A DNA stretch of 64,000 nucleotides from Bog-756 sp963830165. Lineage in GTDB: Bacteria > Actinomycetota > Acidimicrobiia > Acidimicrobiales > RAAP-2. The stretch lies in the NCBI GenBank assembly GCA_963830165.1, contig CAWHKZ010000011.1:1-64000 (forward strand), read 5' to 3'. Numbering within the stretch: position 1 is the first letter of the stretch; every line of letters begins with the position of its first letter. Of the stretch, positions 53,283-62,324 are shown in pieces. The translations under genes and the position numbers were made by a program. A model generated the notes under the pieces. The model made no database searches. It was not told where the DNA came from and worked only from the letters and a program-made list of their open reading frames with translations.

Positions 53283-54257
53283 ATGGCCCCGGTAGCCCCT
53301 CCTTCCTCTGCAGTCTCACTCCGTGACGCGGTCGCGCTCTCGGGGCGGTTTCCGCTCCTCACCGGTGTCGATCTCGAGGTGGCGGTGGGTGAGACCGTTC
53401 TCGTCGAGGGGCCCAACGGGGCAGGAAAGACCAGCCTGCTGCGGGTCTGTGCCGGTCTGGTGCCCCTGGCCTCGGGGAGCCTCTCGGTCCTCGGGCTCGA
53501 CCCGTCCCGCCACCGCACCACCGTGCGCCGCCGGGTGGGCATGCTCTCCCACGCCTCCCACCTCTACGACGACCTGACCGTGCGGGAGAACGTCCGTTTC
53601 GCCGTCCGGGCCGCCGGCGGTGACGTGGCCCGGATCGAGCCGGCCCTCGAGCGCTGGGGACTGGTCGGCCGGCTGGCCAAGACGTCGGCCGGACGGCTGT
53701 CGGCCGGCCAGCGCCGCCGGGTCGCCCTCGCCGTGCTGACCGCCCGGTGGCCCGAGCTCTGGCTGCTCGACGAGCCCCACGCCGGCCTCGACGCGTCGGC
53801 CCGCCGGCTGCTGGACCAGGCCGTCACCGAGGCCACGGCATCGGGGGTCACCGTGCTGATCGCCAGCCACGAGTCGGGGCCGGTGGAGCGCCTGGCCACC
53901 CGGGCGGTGACCGTGACCGGAGGTCGGGTGACCGCCGAGCGGACGCTCGCCGGCCCCGCAGCCCCGACCGCCGCACCGACGTCCGAGCCACCCACTCCAC
54001 CGGGTGACGCGCCCGGTGGAGTCGCGCCCGGACGCGCCGGGCGACGCGGTCGCCCTCGGCGAGACCGGGCCCACGGCGTCCGACATCGACCTCGCACCGA
54101 CCGGACCGGTGGCCCATGTGGCGTGACGCCGTCCTCGTGGCCGGCAAGGACCTCCGCATCGAGGGCCGCTCGCGCGTGGCGCTCTCCCAGGTGGCCCCGT
54201 TCGGGATCGTGGCGCTCGTCCTCTTCGCCTTCGCCCTGGGACCGGACCGCGAGGTGA
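53283..54257 (+). CDS. ccmA: Heme exporter ATPase CcmA
   Basis: ABC ATPase: VALSGRFPLLTGVDLEVAVG, Walker A GPNGAGKTSL, signature LSAGQRRRVALA, Walker B LWLLDEPHAGLDA, and the switch His in IASHES. CcmA drives release of heme-loaded CcmE together with CcmB and CcmC. The domain ends near residue 225; the frame then runs another 100 residues and overlaps ccmB by 142 bases, which is far too much. The alternative frame from about 54000 gives a short acidic tail (GETGPTASDIDLAPTGPVAH) stopping at 54126, a normal overlap with ccmB. A single indel near 54000 is likely, so the true end is probably 54126. Confidence 0.85.
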   Translation: MAPVAPPSSAVSLRDAVALSGRFPLLTGVDLEVAVGETVLVEGPNGAGKTSLLRVCAGLVPLASGSLSVLGLDPSRHRTTVRRRVGMLSHASHLYDDLTVRENVRFAVRAAGGDVARIEPALERWGLVGRLAKTSAGRLSAGQRRRVALAVLTARWPELWLLDEPHAGLDASARRLLDQAVTEATASGVTVLIASHESGPVERLATRAVTVTGGRVTAERTLAGPAAPTAAPTSEPPTPPGDAPGGVAPGRAGRRGRPRRDRAHGVRHRPRTDRTGGPCGVTPSSWPARTSASRAARAWRSPRWPRSGSWRSSSSPSPWDRTAR

Positions 54258-54787
54258 TGGCCAAGGGCGCGCCCGGGCTGTTCTGGGTCGCCGTGCTGTT
54301 CTGCACGGTGCTGGCCATCCAGCGCAGCGTCTCGGTCGAGTCGTCCGATGGCGCCCGCGACGGACTGCGGCTGTCGGGCATCGATCCGGCCGGTCTCTAC
54401 CTGGGCAAGGCCTGCGCCGTGGCCCTGCAGCTCGTCGTCCTCGAGGCCCTCCTGGCGGTCGGCGTCGTGCTCCTCTACGGGGCGCACATCCAGGTGCCCT
54501 GGATGATCGCCCTGTCGTGCGTGCTGGGCACCATCGGCCTGGCCACCACCGGAACCCTCTACGGAGCGCTGTCGGCCGGGCTGCGGGTCCGGGAGACCCT
54601 GCTGCCCTTCCTGCTGCTGCCCATCGCCGCCCCGGTGCTGCTGGCCGGCACCAAGATCTGGCAGGCCGCCATGGTCGGAGGCACCCCCGGCGACGGGACC
54701 CAGTGGCTCCGACTACTTCTCGTGTTCGATGCCGTCTACCTTGCTCTCGGCGTAGTTCTCTACGGCCCTATCCAGGAGACGGCATGA
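54116..54787 (+). CDS. ccmB: Heme exporter membrane protein CcmB
   Basis: A 223-residue protein with six helices and the CcmB signature start LVAGKDLRIEGRSRVALSQVAPFGIVAL (in parts). Later helices include LFWVAVLFCTVLAIQRS, QLVVLEALLAVGVVLLYG and LLPFLLLPIAAPVLLAGTKI. It is the membrane subunit paired with CcmA. Length is normal (about 220). Its stop overlaps the ccmC start (ATGA). Confidence 0.93.
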   Translation: MWRDAVLVAGKDLRIEGRSRVALSQVAPFGIVALVLFAFALGPDREVMAKGAPGLFWVAVLFCTVLAIQRSVSVESSDGARDGLRLSGIDPAGLYLGKACAVALQLVVLEALLAVGVVLLYGAHIQVPWMIALSCVLGTIGLATTGTLYGALSAGLRVRETLLPFLLLPIAAPVLLAGTKIWQAAMVGGTPGDGTQWLRLLLVFDAVYLALGVVLYGPIQETA

Positions 54788-55758
54788 CATCCGACCTGAC
54801 CACATCCGCCCCCGGCGACGCCACCCCGGCGATCGGGCAGGTCGCCCCGCCGCCGCTCCGGTCCCCCCGCGCCCGCCTGGTCGAGCACGTGATCGGTGTC
54901 CTCGCCCTGGTCGGCACGGCGGCCACGGTGTGGCTGGGCCTGTGGGTGACGCCGCCCGACAAGGTCCAGGGCAACCTCGTGCGCCTCGTCTACATCCACC
55001 CGGGCGTGGCCTGGGTGGCCCTCTACCTGGCCTTCGGCATGGCCGCAGTGGCGAGCCTGCTCTACCTGTGGCCCCGGACCCGCTCGCTGTTCTGGGACCG
55101 CCTGGCCGCCGCCGCCGTCGAGGTCGGCGTGGTCTACAACGTCTGCACCCTCGTCTCGGGCTCGATCTGGGGCAAGCCCACGTGGGGCGTGTGGTGGGCG
55201 TGGGACGCCCGGCTCACCAGCACGGCGGTGCTGCTGGTGCTGTTCCTCGGCTACCTCGCCCTGCGCCGGGTGCCGGCCGAGCCCGAGGTCCGGGCCCGCC
55301 GGAGCGCCTTCGTGGCCCTGTTCGCCGCCGTAGACATCCCGATCGTCCACTTCTCGGTGGACTGGTGGAACACCCTCCACCAGGGAGCCACCGTGCTCAA
55401 CGCCAACTTGTCGCCCACCATCCACGGGTCGATGGCGTGGACGCTGCTGCTGGGCTTCATCGCCCTGACCCTGGTCTTCGTGTGGATGCTGCTGGTCCGC
55501 TACCGGATCGGCGCCCTCGAGGACTGGCTGGCCGCCAACGAACTCGACCTGGCCCTCGTCGAGCGGCAGGCCGAGGGACGTGCCGCGGCCGCGGCCATAC
55601 CCGGTGCCGGTGCGCCGACCGCCGAGGGCACCACCACAACCACCACCACCACCGGCACCACCACCACCGCAGAGGGCGCCACCACCACCGCAGAGGGCGC
55701 CACCACCGCCGAGGGCCCCACCGACGACAGTCCGACCGACCGGGTGGTGGTGGCCTGA
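54784..55758 (+). CDS. ccmC: Heme handling protein CcmC
   Basis: A 324-residue protein with six helices in the first 240 residues. The Trp-rich heme motif WGVWWAWDARLTS is near residues 134-146, flanked by the heme-ligand His in RLVYIHPGVAW and IPIVHFSVDWWN. CcmC attaches heme to CcmE. The C terminus is about 75 residues longer than usual and ends with Thr-rich repeats (TTTTTTTGTTTT and two AEGATT units), coded by ACC-rich DNA at 55629-55710. Such simple repeats are prone to slippage and are probably dispensable. Confidence 0.93.
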   Translation: MTSDLTTSAPGDATPAIGQVAPPPLRSPRARLVEHVIGVLALVGTAATVWLGLWVTPPDKVQGNLVRLVYIHPGVAWVALYLAFGMAAVASLLYLWPRTRSLFWDRLAAAAVEVGVVYNVCTLVSGSIWGKPTWGVWWAWDARLTSTAVLLVLFLGYLALRRVPAEPEVRARRSAFVALFAAVDIPIVHFSVDWWNTLHQGATVLNANLSPTIHGSMAWTLLLGFIALTLVFVWMLLVRYRIGALEDWLAANELDLALVERQAEGRAAAAAIPGAGAPTAEGTTTTTTTTGTTTTAEGATTTAEGATTAEGPTDDSPTDRVVVA

Positions 55759-55946
55759 TGCGCTACGTGATCGCCGGGTACGTCTTCGTCCTCGCCACAC
55801 TCTTCTTCTACGGCGTCCAACTCGTCTGGCGTCGCCGCCGGCTGAACCGGGCCGTGGCCCGGGTGACCGGCGCGTCCGTCGCGGTCGACGTCGGCACCCC
55901 CGGTGCCGATCCGGGCGCGGCCCCGGTCCCGGGGGGTGGCCGGTGA
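55758..55946 (+). CDS. ccmD: CcmD-like small membrane protein
   Basis: A 62-residue single-pass protein, MRYVIAGYVFVLATLFFYGVQ followed by VWRRRRLNRAVARV, which is the CcmD pattern (one helix, then a basic cytosolic segment). CcmD holds CcmE to the CcmABC complex. The start overlaps the ccmC stop (TGATG), and its stop overlaps the ccmE start. It was found from position and shape, as the family is too short for strong similarity. Confidence 0.8.
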   Translation: MRYVIAGYVFVLATLFFYGVQLVWRRRRLNRAVARVTGASVAVDVGTPGADPGAAPVPGGGR

Positions 55947-56449
55947 CCACCGCACCCCCGGCCCCGCCGACCTCGAGCACCCCCGCACCGGCCGCCGGCC
56001 CGCCCGCCGGGCCCCGCCCGCCGGTCGCCGCCCGTCGCCACACCGTCCGCTACGTGGTGGTGGGCGTGGTGCTGGTCGGGGCCCTGGTGTTCCTGGTGGC
56101 GAAAGGCATCGGCACCGCGCTCGACTTCTACCTGCCCGCCGACCAGGCCGTCGCCCAGCGGGCCACGCTCGGAGACAAGGTCTTCAACCTCGAGGGCGTG
56201 GTCGAGCCCGGATCGATCCACTCCACCAGGGCCGGTGTCGACTTCGTCGTGACCTCCGGTGCGATCCGCCTCACCGTCGACAACTCGGGCAGCCCACCAC
56301 AGCTGTTCCAGCCCGACATCCCCGTGATCGCGGTAGGCCACTTCGCCGGCGACCGCTTCGTGTCCGACCAGATCCTGGTCAAGCACACCGCCACCTACAT
56401 CGCCGAGTACCCGAACCGGGTGACGGCGCCGAACGGCACCAAGCGGTGA
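55943..56449 (+). CDS. ccmE: Heme chaperone CcmE
   Basis: A 168-residue protein: Pro-rich lead, one membrane anchor (RYVVVGVVLVGALVFLVAKG) and the OB-fold domain outside the membrane. The heme-binding motif is H148-TAT-Y152 in LVKHTATYIAEYP, matching the H-x3-Y of classic CcmE (some actinobacterial and archaeal forms have Cys). It carries heme from CcmC to CcmF. GTG 55943 overlaps the ccmD stop. Confidence 0.93.
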   Translation: MTTAPPAPPTSSTPAPAAGPPAGPRPPVAARRHTVRYVVVGVVLVGALVFLVAKGIGTALDFYLPADQAVAQRATLGDKVFNLEGVVEPGSIHSTRAGVDFVVTSGAIRLTVDNSGSPPQLFQPDIPVIAVGHFAGDRFVSDQILVKHTATYIAEYPNRVTAPNGTKR

Positions 56450-56489
56450 CGGCCGGCCCGCGCCACGCGCCCTCCGGCTGCGACCAGCA

Positions 56490-58559
56490 GTGAACGGCAC
56501 CCTCGGCCACATCGGGGACCTGCTCGCGTTCGCGGCGGCGGTCATCGGCTGCGTCGTCCTGGTGGCCGGCCTCGTGCGGGGCCGCCCGGGAGGCCTGCGC
56601 GCCGGACGGGTCTACGCTCCGCTGATCCTCCTCGGCGGGGTGGTGGCCACCTTCGCCATGCAGCGGGCTCTCATCACCCACGACTTCTCGCTCACCTACG
56701 TGGCCGACAACAACAGCCGGTCGACGCCGTTGCTGTACTCGATCACCGGGATGTGGTCGGCCCTGGCCGGCTCGATCCTCCTGTGGGGGCTCATCCTCGG
56801 CATCTACGTCACGGCGATGGTGTGGCGCTTCCGGGCGCGGGCCGACGACCAGATGGTGGCCTGGGCCACCCTCGTCATGTACGTGGTGTGTGCGTTCTTC
56901 TTCGGCCTGATGCTCGGTCCGGCCGACCCCTTCACCCACGTGGTCGGCGCGATCCCCACCAGCGGCCTGGGCCCGAACGTGCTGCTCCAGGACAACCCCC
57001 TGGTCCTGTTCCATCCGCCCATGCTCTACCTGGGCATGGTCGGGTTCACCGTGCCCTTCGCCTTCGCCGTGGGCTCGCTGGTGACCGGCCGGGTCGACGA
57101 GGACTGGCAGAGCGAGACCCGCCGGTGGACGCTGTTCGCCTGGACGTTCCTGACCGTCGGCATCATCCTCGGCGCCTGGTGGTCCTACCAGGTGCTCGGC
57201 TGGGGCGGGTTCTGGGCCTGGGACCCGGTCGAGAACGCCTCGTTGATGCCGTGGCTCATCGGCACCGCCTACCTCCATTCGGTCATGGTCCAGCAGCGCC
57301 GCGGCCTGCTGCGGGTCTGGAACCTCTCGCTCGTCATCGCCACCTTCAGCCTCACCATCCTCGGCACGTTCCTGACCCGGTCCGGCGTCATCCAGTCGGT
57401 CCACGCCTTCTCGACCTCGTCCATCGGGCCGATCCTGCTCGCCTTCTTCGGCCTCGTGCTGGCCACCGGTGTCGGCCTCATCGCCTGGCGGGGCGACCGG
57501 CTGCGCTCGCCCGGCGGCATCGACTCGCCCCTCAGCCGCGAGGGCGCGTTCCTGGCCAACAACTTCCTCTTCGTCCTCTTCACCTTCATCGTCCTGTTGG
57601 GCACGGTGTTCCCCCTCTTCTACGAGGCCGTCAACAGCGGGGCCCAGGTGGCCGTGGGCGCCCCCTACTTCAACCGCCTGGTGATCCCCGTCGGGCTCGG
57701 CCTGCTCTTCCTGATGGCCGTGGCCCCCGCCCTGCCGTGGCGCAAGACGACGGCCGAGGTCATGCGCGGCCGGCTGGCCGTGCCGGCGACCATCGGCGTC
57801 CTGGTGCTGGTGGCGTGCGTGGCCGGCGGCATCCACGGCATCGAGCCGCTGCTGGCCTTCGGTCTCGGCGCCTTCGCCGCCGCGTCGGCCGGCCGCGCCC
57901 TGGTGCTCTCGGTCCGGGGCGCCTGGCGGTCGGCCCGGGCGGCCGGTGCCCCGCCGGTCCGGGCGGCCCTGGCCGGCTGGCGCGGCTTCGTCGGCCGGGC
58001 CAACGGGGGGATGATCGTGCACATCGGCGTGGTGTTCCTCGCCGTCGGGCTGACCGCGGCGACCGCCTTCGGGCAGCGGGGCACGCTCGTGCTCGCCCAG
58101 GGCCAGACGGGCACGTTCGCCGGTCAGAGCGTCGAGTTCGTCGGCACCCGGGTGGTGCGGACGCCGTCCCACATCAGCCAGCAGGCTCTGCTGCGGATCG
58201 ACGGCGGGGCCGTGTTCACGCCGGCCATCAGCCAGTTCGGGACCGGCACCCAGGCCGTCGGCACGCCGGCCATCGACTCCTCGCTCACCTCCGACGTCTA
58301 CCTGACCATCAACTCCATCCCCGGCCGGGTCGGGCCGTGGACCTTCGGCGTGGTGGTCCAGCCCCTGGTGATGTGGCTGTGGATCGGTGGGGCACTGATC
58401 GTGGTCGGCTCGGTGCTGTCGGCCGTGCCCGGACGACGCCGGCGGCCCACCGACCCGGTGTCGGCCCCGGTGGACGCGGCGGCTCCGCCCGTGCCACCGG
58501 ACCTCGACGACGCGCCGGTCCCGGACCGTGAACCGGTGGGGGCGGGAGAGGCCACGTGA
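56490..58559 (+). CDS. ccmF: Cytochrome c heme lyase subunit CcmF
   Basis: A 689-residue membrane protein with about 15 helices. The WWD domain WWSYQVLGWGGFWAWDPVEN begins near residue 230 and binds heme; further family segments are QDNPLVLFHPPMLYLGM, GTFLTRSGVIQSVHAF and the periplasmic C-terminal loop. CcmF takes heme from CcmE and joins it to CXXCH motifs with CcmH. Start is a GTG. Its stop overlaps the ccmG start (GTGA). Confidence 0.94.
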   Translation: MNGTLGHIGDLLAFAAAVIGCVVLVAGLVRGRPGGLRAGRVYAPLILLGGVVATFAMQRALITHDFSLTYVADNNSRSTPLLYSITGMWSALAGSILLWGLILGIYVTAMVWRFRARADDQMVAWATLVMYVVCAFFFGLMLGPADPFTHVVGAIPTSGLGPNVLLQDNPLVLFHPPMLYLGMVGFTVPFAFAVGSLVTGRVDEDWQSETRRWTLFAWTFLTVGIILGAWWSYQVLGWGGFWAWDPVENASLMPWLIGTAYLHSVMVQQRRGLLRVWNLSLVIATFSLTILGTFLTRSGVIQSVHAFSTSSIGPILLAFFGLVLATGVGLIAWRGDRLRSPGGIDSPLSREGAFLANNFLFVLFTFIVLLGTVFPLFYEAVNSGAQVAVGAPYFNRLVIPVGLGLLFLMAVAPALPWRKTTAEVMRGRLAVPATIGVLVLVACVAGGIHGIEPLLAFGLGAFAAASAGRALVLSVRGAWRSARAAGAPPVRAALAGWRGFVGRANGGMIVHIGVVFLAVGLTAATAFGQRGTLVLAQGQTGTFAGQSVEFVGTRVVRTPSHISQQALLRIDGGAVFTPAISQFGTGTQAVGTPAIDSSLTSDVYLTINSIPGRVGPWTFGVVVQPLVMWLWIGGALIVVGSVLSAVPGRRRRPTDPVSAPVDAAAPPVPPDLDDAPVPDREPVGAGEAT

Positions 58560-59146
58560 CCGACGTCCTCCCGCCCGTCGCCGCCCCGGTGGCGACTGCT
58601 CCGCCGGGACGCCACACCGCGCGCTGGATCGCCGTCACCGTCCTCGTGGTGTCCGCCGGGCTCATCGCCGTCCTCGCCACCCGGCCCCCGGCCGCCGTGT
58701 CCGAGGTGCAGAGCCCGCTGGTCGGCCAGATCGCGCCGCCGATCAGCGGCGTGACGGTCGACGGCAAGGCGTTCTCGCTGCCCCGGGCGCCCGGCACCTG
58801 GGTGGTGCTCAACTTCTTCGCCAGCTGGTGCGAGCCCTGCCAGACCGAGGGCCCGGACCTGGTGGCCTTCTCGTTCCACCACCAGCAGACGGGTGACGCC
58901 CGCGTGGTCAGCGTGGTCTTCGACGACACCGCCGCAGCGGCCCGCTCGTACCAGGCCACCATCGGTGCCACCTGGCCGACCCTGGCCGACCCCCAGGGCA
59001 CGCTCGCCCTCAGCTACGGGGTGCGCGCCCCGCCGTCGACCTTCCTGATCGCCCCCGACGGGCGCGTGGTGGCCTACATCGTGGCCCCGGTCACCGAGTC
59101 GGACCTCGACGGCCTCATCGCCCGGGCCAAGGCGGCGGGCGCATGA
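58556..59146 (+). CDS. ccmG: Thiol reductase CcmG (DsbE/ResA-like)
   Basis: A 196-residue membrane-anchored thioredoxin: anchor WIAVTVLVVSAGLIAVLA, then a thioredoxin fold with active site W91-C-E-P-C95 in NFFASWCEPCQTEGP and the cis-proline region APPSTFLIAPDG. It keeps apocytochrome cysteines reduced, fed by CcdA. Start GTG 58556 overlaps ccmF; stop overlaps ccmH. Confidence 0.93.
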   Translation: MTDVLPPVAAPVATAPPGRHTARWIAVTVLVVSAGLIAVLATRPPAAVSEVQSPLVGQIAPPISGVTVDGKAFSLPRAPGTWVVLNFFASWCEPCQTEGPDLVAFSFHHQQTGDARVVSVVFDDTAAAARSYQATIGATWPTLADPQGTLALSYGVRAPPSTFLIAPDGRVVAYIVAPVTESDLDGLIARAKAAGA

Positions 59147-60441
59147 GGTCGCGGCGGTTCCCGATGTGGACGCTGCTCGGCGTCGTGGTGGTGGTCGCGC
59201 TGCTCGTCGGTAGCGGGGTCCTCCGGTCGGCCCCGCCGACCGACGCCCAGCGGGCCACCGCCATCGAGTCCGACATCCGGTGCCCGAGCTGCGAGGACCT
59301 GTCGGTGGCCGTGTCGAGCGCCCCGACGGCGGTCACGGTGCGGGCCACGGTGCGCAAGCTCGTCGACTCCGGCTGGAGCGACAGCCGGATCGAGGACTAT
59401 CTCGTCGCCCGCTACGGCTCGACCATCGTGCTCGACCCGCCGACCAGCGGCTGGTCGGCGTTGGTGTGGGTGCTGCCCGCGGCCGCCGTCCTGGGCGCCG
59501 TGGGCGTGCTGGTCGCGGTCCTCGTGCGCCGCCGCCGGGCCGGCGCCGACGGGCTCGACGCCGACGTCCGGGGTGCGACGGCCGACCCCGCGGTGGTGGC
59601 GGACCGGCGACGGTTCCTGACCCAGTCGCTGGCCGACGCCGACGCCGAGTTCCTGGCCGGCGACCTGGCCGACGCCGACTACCTGGCCCTGCGCCAGCGG
59701 GACCTGGCCCGCCTGACCGCGCTGGAGCCGGAGGCCAGCCCGACGACTACGGCGACCGCTTCGACGCCGGCTGCGGGGACGACGTCGACCGCCGGGACGG
59801 CCGGGGACGGGACGGCCGGGGTCGCCACCCTGGCCGCCGAGCGAGCACCCGGGCCGACCGGGCCGGAGCGGGCCTCCCGCCGGCGGGGCCGCAACAAGTG
59901 GTTCCTGGCCGGGGCGGTGGTCTGCTTCGCCGCCGCGCTGATCGTGGCCATCCCGCTGTTCTCCTCCCAGCGGCTGCCCGGGCAGACCGAGACCGGCTCG
60001 CTCTCCCTGAGCGCAAGCCAGCAGGTGGCCCGGACGCTGGACCAGGCGGCGACGGTGGAGAACGAGGGCCAGTTGGGTCTGGCCGCCCAGCTCTACCAGC
60101 AGGTGCTGAACGCCCACCCGGACGACGAGGTCGCCATGGCCCAGCTCGGCTGGCTCGAGTACCGGGTCGGCCAGCAGGGGGCGAGCACGTCCCTGCTCGA
60201 CGACGCCCGGACCAAGATCACCGAGGCCGTGGCCCTGAACCCGGAGGACTACGCCGCCCACCTCTACCTCGGCACCCTGCTGCTGCAGCTCGACGGGAAC
60301 GCCCAGGGAGCGGTCGCCCAGTTCCGCCTGTTCCTGGCCGACGACCCACCGTCCGACGTGGTGTCCCAGGCGGCATCGATCGTGCGCCAGGCCTACACCG
60401 CGGCCGACCTGCCACTGCCGTCCGGAGTGCCGACGGCCTGA
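59143..60441 (+). CDS. ccmH: CcmH-CcmI fusion protein
   Basis: A 432-residue fusion. Residues 1-130 are CcmH: a signal anchor, the redox motif R-C47-P-S-C50 in SDIRCPSCEDLSVA, and the helix bundle WSDSRIEDYLVARYGS with a C-terminal membrane helix (ALVWVLPAAAVLGAVGVLVAVLV). Residues 150-265 are CcmI-like (FLTQSLADADAEFLAGDLADADYLALRQRDL) with a second anchor, and 290-425 form TPR helices that hold the apocytochrome (QLYQQVLNAHPDDEVAMAQLGWLEYR). Fusion of the two is also known in some proteobacteria. It ends the ccm operon. Confidence 0.92.
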   Translation: MRSRRFPMWTLLGVVVVVALLVGSGVLRSAPPTDAQRATAIESDIRCPSCEDLSVAVSSAPTAVTVRATVRKLVDSGWSDSRIEDYLVARYGSTIVLDPPTSGWSALVWVLPAAAVLGAVGVLVAVLVRRRRAGADGLDADVRGATADPAVVADRRRFLTQSLADADAEFLAGDLADADYLALRQRDLARLTALEPEASPTTTATASTPAAGTTSTAGTAGDGTAGVATLAAERAPGPTGPERASRRRGRNKWFLAGAVVCFAAALIVAIPLFSSQRLPGQTETGSLSLSASQQVARTLDQAATVENEGQLGLAAQLYQQVLNAHPDDEVAMAQLGWLEYRVGQQGASTSLLDDARTKITEAVALNPEDYAAHLYLGTLLLQLDGNAQGAVAQFRLFLADDPPSDVVSQAASIVRQAYTAADLPLPSGVPTA

Positions 60442-60445
60442 CCCG

Positions 60446-61216
60446 TCAGCCCGAATGCGGCTGCCAGCTGAAGTACCGGACGGCGACGAGCAGGCCGAGG
60501 ACGCCCCATGCGGCGACGATCAGCACGTCGGACCAGTCGAATGGCGTACCGAGGAAGGCCGACTGCATCCCGAGAGCGAAGTGGCGCACGGGGAACAACC
60601 GGGCGACCCACAGGATCCACGAGGGTGTCCGTGAGTCGAAGGCGATGAAGATGCCGGACAGGAAGAGCAGGGGCATGATGCTGGCGTTCACGATCGGCCC
60701 GGCGGCGTCCGAATTGGGGACCAGTGCCGTGATGGCGAGTCCGAGCGCGCAGAACGTGGCCGCCCCGACCGCCAGGACGACGACGAAGCGCACGAGCGTC
60801 GCCCCGGTCGGGATCTCGGCGCCGTAGAAGAGGCGTCCGAACGCCGCGGTGATGGCCACCAGGATCATCGACATGCCTATGGCATGGAGGATCCGCGCCC
60901 CGAGGAAGGACCCGGCGGGCAGGGGCATGCCGTTCATCCGCTTGAGCACGCCGGAGTCCCGCTGGAAGGTCATGGAGATGGCCATGTTCATGTAGCAGGC
61001 GGTGATCACACCGAAGGTGGCCATGGCGGCCACGTAGTACGTGGAGGACTGGACGGTGCGGGTGCCCAGGTGCAACGTGTTGTGGCCGAGCAGCGAGGTG
61101 AAGATGACCAGGAACATGAGAGGGAAGGCGAAGGTGAAGAAGGCGGACGACGGATTCCTCCAGAAGGCCTTGTTGACGTAGCGGACCTGGGAGAGCGTGA
61201 GGCGGGCGGCCCTCAT
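60446..61216 (-). CDS. ABC-2 exporter permease
   Basis: A 256-residue permease with six helices and the ABC-2 core: SSAFFTFAFPLMFLVIFTSLLG, then ACYMNMAISMTFQRDSGVLKRMNGMPLPAGSFLGARI (coupling loop), and LVPNSDAAGPIVNASIMPLLFLSGIFIAFDS. It pairs with the ATPase encoded upstream (4-base overlap, ATGA). A lipid or drug exporter similar to DrrB. It is convergent with ccmH, 4 bases away from its stop. Confidence 0.9.
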   Translation of the reverse strand: MRAARLTLSQVRYVNKAFWRNPSSAFFTFAFPLMFLVIFTSLLGHNTLHLGTRTVQSSTYYVAAMATFGVITACYMNMAISMTFQRDSGVLKRMNGMPLPAGSFLGARILHAIGMSMILVAITAAFGRLFYGAEIPTGATLVRFVVVLAVGAATFCALGLAITALVPNSDAAGPIVNASIMPLLFLSGIFIAFDSRTPSWILWVARLFPVRHFALGMQSAFLGTPFDWSDVLIVAAWGVLGLLVAVRYFSWQPHSG

Positions 61217-62199
61217 CCCGGCACCCCGGCGTGGTCCGGCACCGACGGGGTCCCGGTCAGCTCGAGGTAGACGTCCTCGAGCGACGGCTTGGTCACCTCG
61301 AGGTCGTCGATGGACAGCCCGTGGACCTCGGCCCAGGCCACGACGTCGTGGAGCGCCGCCCGCACGTCGTCGACCGGCGCATCGACGGCACCGCCGGGAC
61401 GGAGCTGGCCGGCGAACACGGCGGGCGGGTCGACGCCCTCGGGGACCCGGAAGCGGATGTGACTCCGCGCCCGGTCGCGATGGCCGAGGAGGGACGGGGG
61501 ACCGCCGGCGATGACCCGGCCGGCCGCCACCACGGCCACGCGGCCGGCCAGGTGCTGGGCCTCATCCATGTAGTGGGTCGTCAGCACCACCGTCTTGCCC
61601 AGCTCGGCCAGGCGCTCGACCACGGCCCACGCCTCGTGGCGGGCCGTCGGGTCGAACCCGGTGGTGGGCTCGTCGAGGAAGAGCAGTTCGGGGTCGCCCA
61701 CGAGCGCGATGGCGACGTCGAGCCGACGCTGCTGTCCGCCGGACAGCTTGATGATCCGCTCGTCGCGCTTGGCGGTGAGGCCGACGAGGTCGATCACGTC
61801 GTCGGGGCGCCGGGCGTCCGGGTAGAGGGTGGCGTACATGGCGAGCGTCTCGCGTACCGTGAGGTAGCGCTCGACCCCGGTGGACTGGAGGACGATGCCG
61901 ATGCGGGGCTTGAGCCGGCCGCGCTGACGGCCCGGGTCGAGGCCGAGGACCGAGACGTCGCCGCCGTCACGCTGGCGGTAGCCCTCCAGGATCTCGACCG
62001 TGGTGGTCTTGCCGGCACCGTTGGGGCCGAGCAGGGCGAAGATCTCGCCCCGGGCGATGTCGAGGTCGATGCCGGCCACCGCCGGGACGCCACCGTAGGA
62101 CTTGGTGAGCCCCCGGACCCGGACGGCCAGTTGCTCGGGCGCCAGGTCCAGCGTGGCCGATCCGAGGCCGTCGTCCACTCCGGTCACGGATGCCAACAT
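61213..62199 (-). CDS. ABC exporter ATPase, DrrA-like
   Basis: A 328-residue ATPase: Walker A GPNGAGKTT, signature IKLSGGQQRRLDVA, Walker B LLFLDEPTTGFD, switch LTTHYMDEA. The C-terminal 85 residues (FRVPEGVDPPAVFAG to LEVTKPSLEDVYLELTG) form the DrrA-like regulatory tail. Start ATG 62199 follows a weak ribosome site. It precedes and overlaps the permease. Confidence 0.9.
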   Translation of the reverse strand: MLASVTGVDDGLGSATLDLAPEQLAVRVRGLTKSYGGVPAVAGIDLDIARGEIFALLGPNGAGKTTTVEILEGYRQRDGGDVSVLGLDPGRQRGRLKPRIGIVLQSTGVERYLTVRETLAMYATLYPDARRPDDVIDLVGLTAKRDERIIKLSGGQQRRLDVAIALVGDPELLFLDEPTTGFDPTARHEAWAVVERLAELGKTVVLTTHYMDEAQHLAGRVAVVAAGRVIAGGPPSLLGHRDRARSHIRFRVPEGVDPPAVFAGQLRPGGAVDAPVDDVRAALHDVVAWAEVHGLSIDDLEVTKPSLEDVYLELTGTPSVPDHAGVPG

Positions 62200-62324
62200 C
62201 GTGTACCCCGCGTCGTCTCGTCGCGGTCGCCCGTGCTCGGACGACCTGCCTCCTGAGGCAGTGTGTCGGCTCCGCCGGAAGCGGGGAAGGGTCGAAGGAC
62301 CATTACCCGGACGGACCGGGCCGC

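Noticed and set aside
55600..55740. The Thr-rich end of CcmC as a separate adhesin-like gene
   Set aside because: It is in frame with CcmC and directly followed by the overlapping ccmD start, so it is only a repeat tail.
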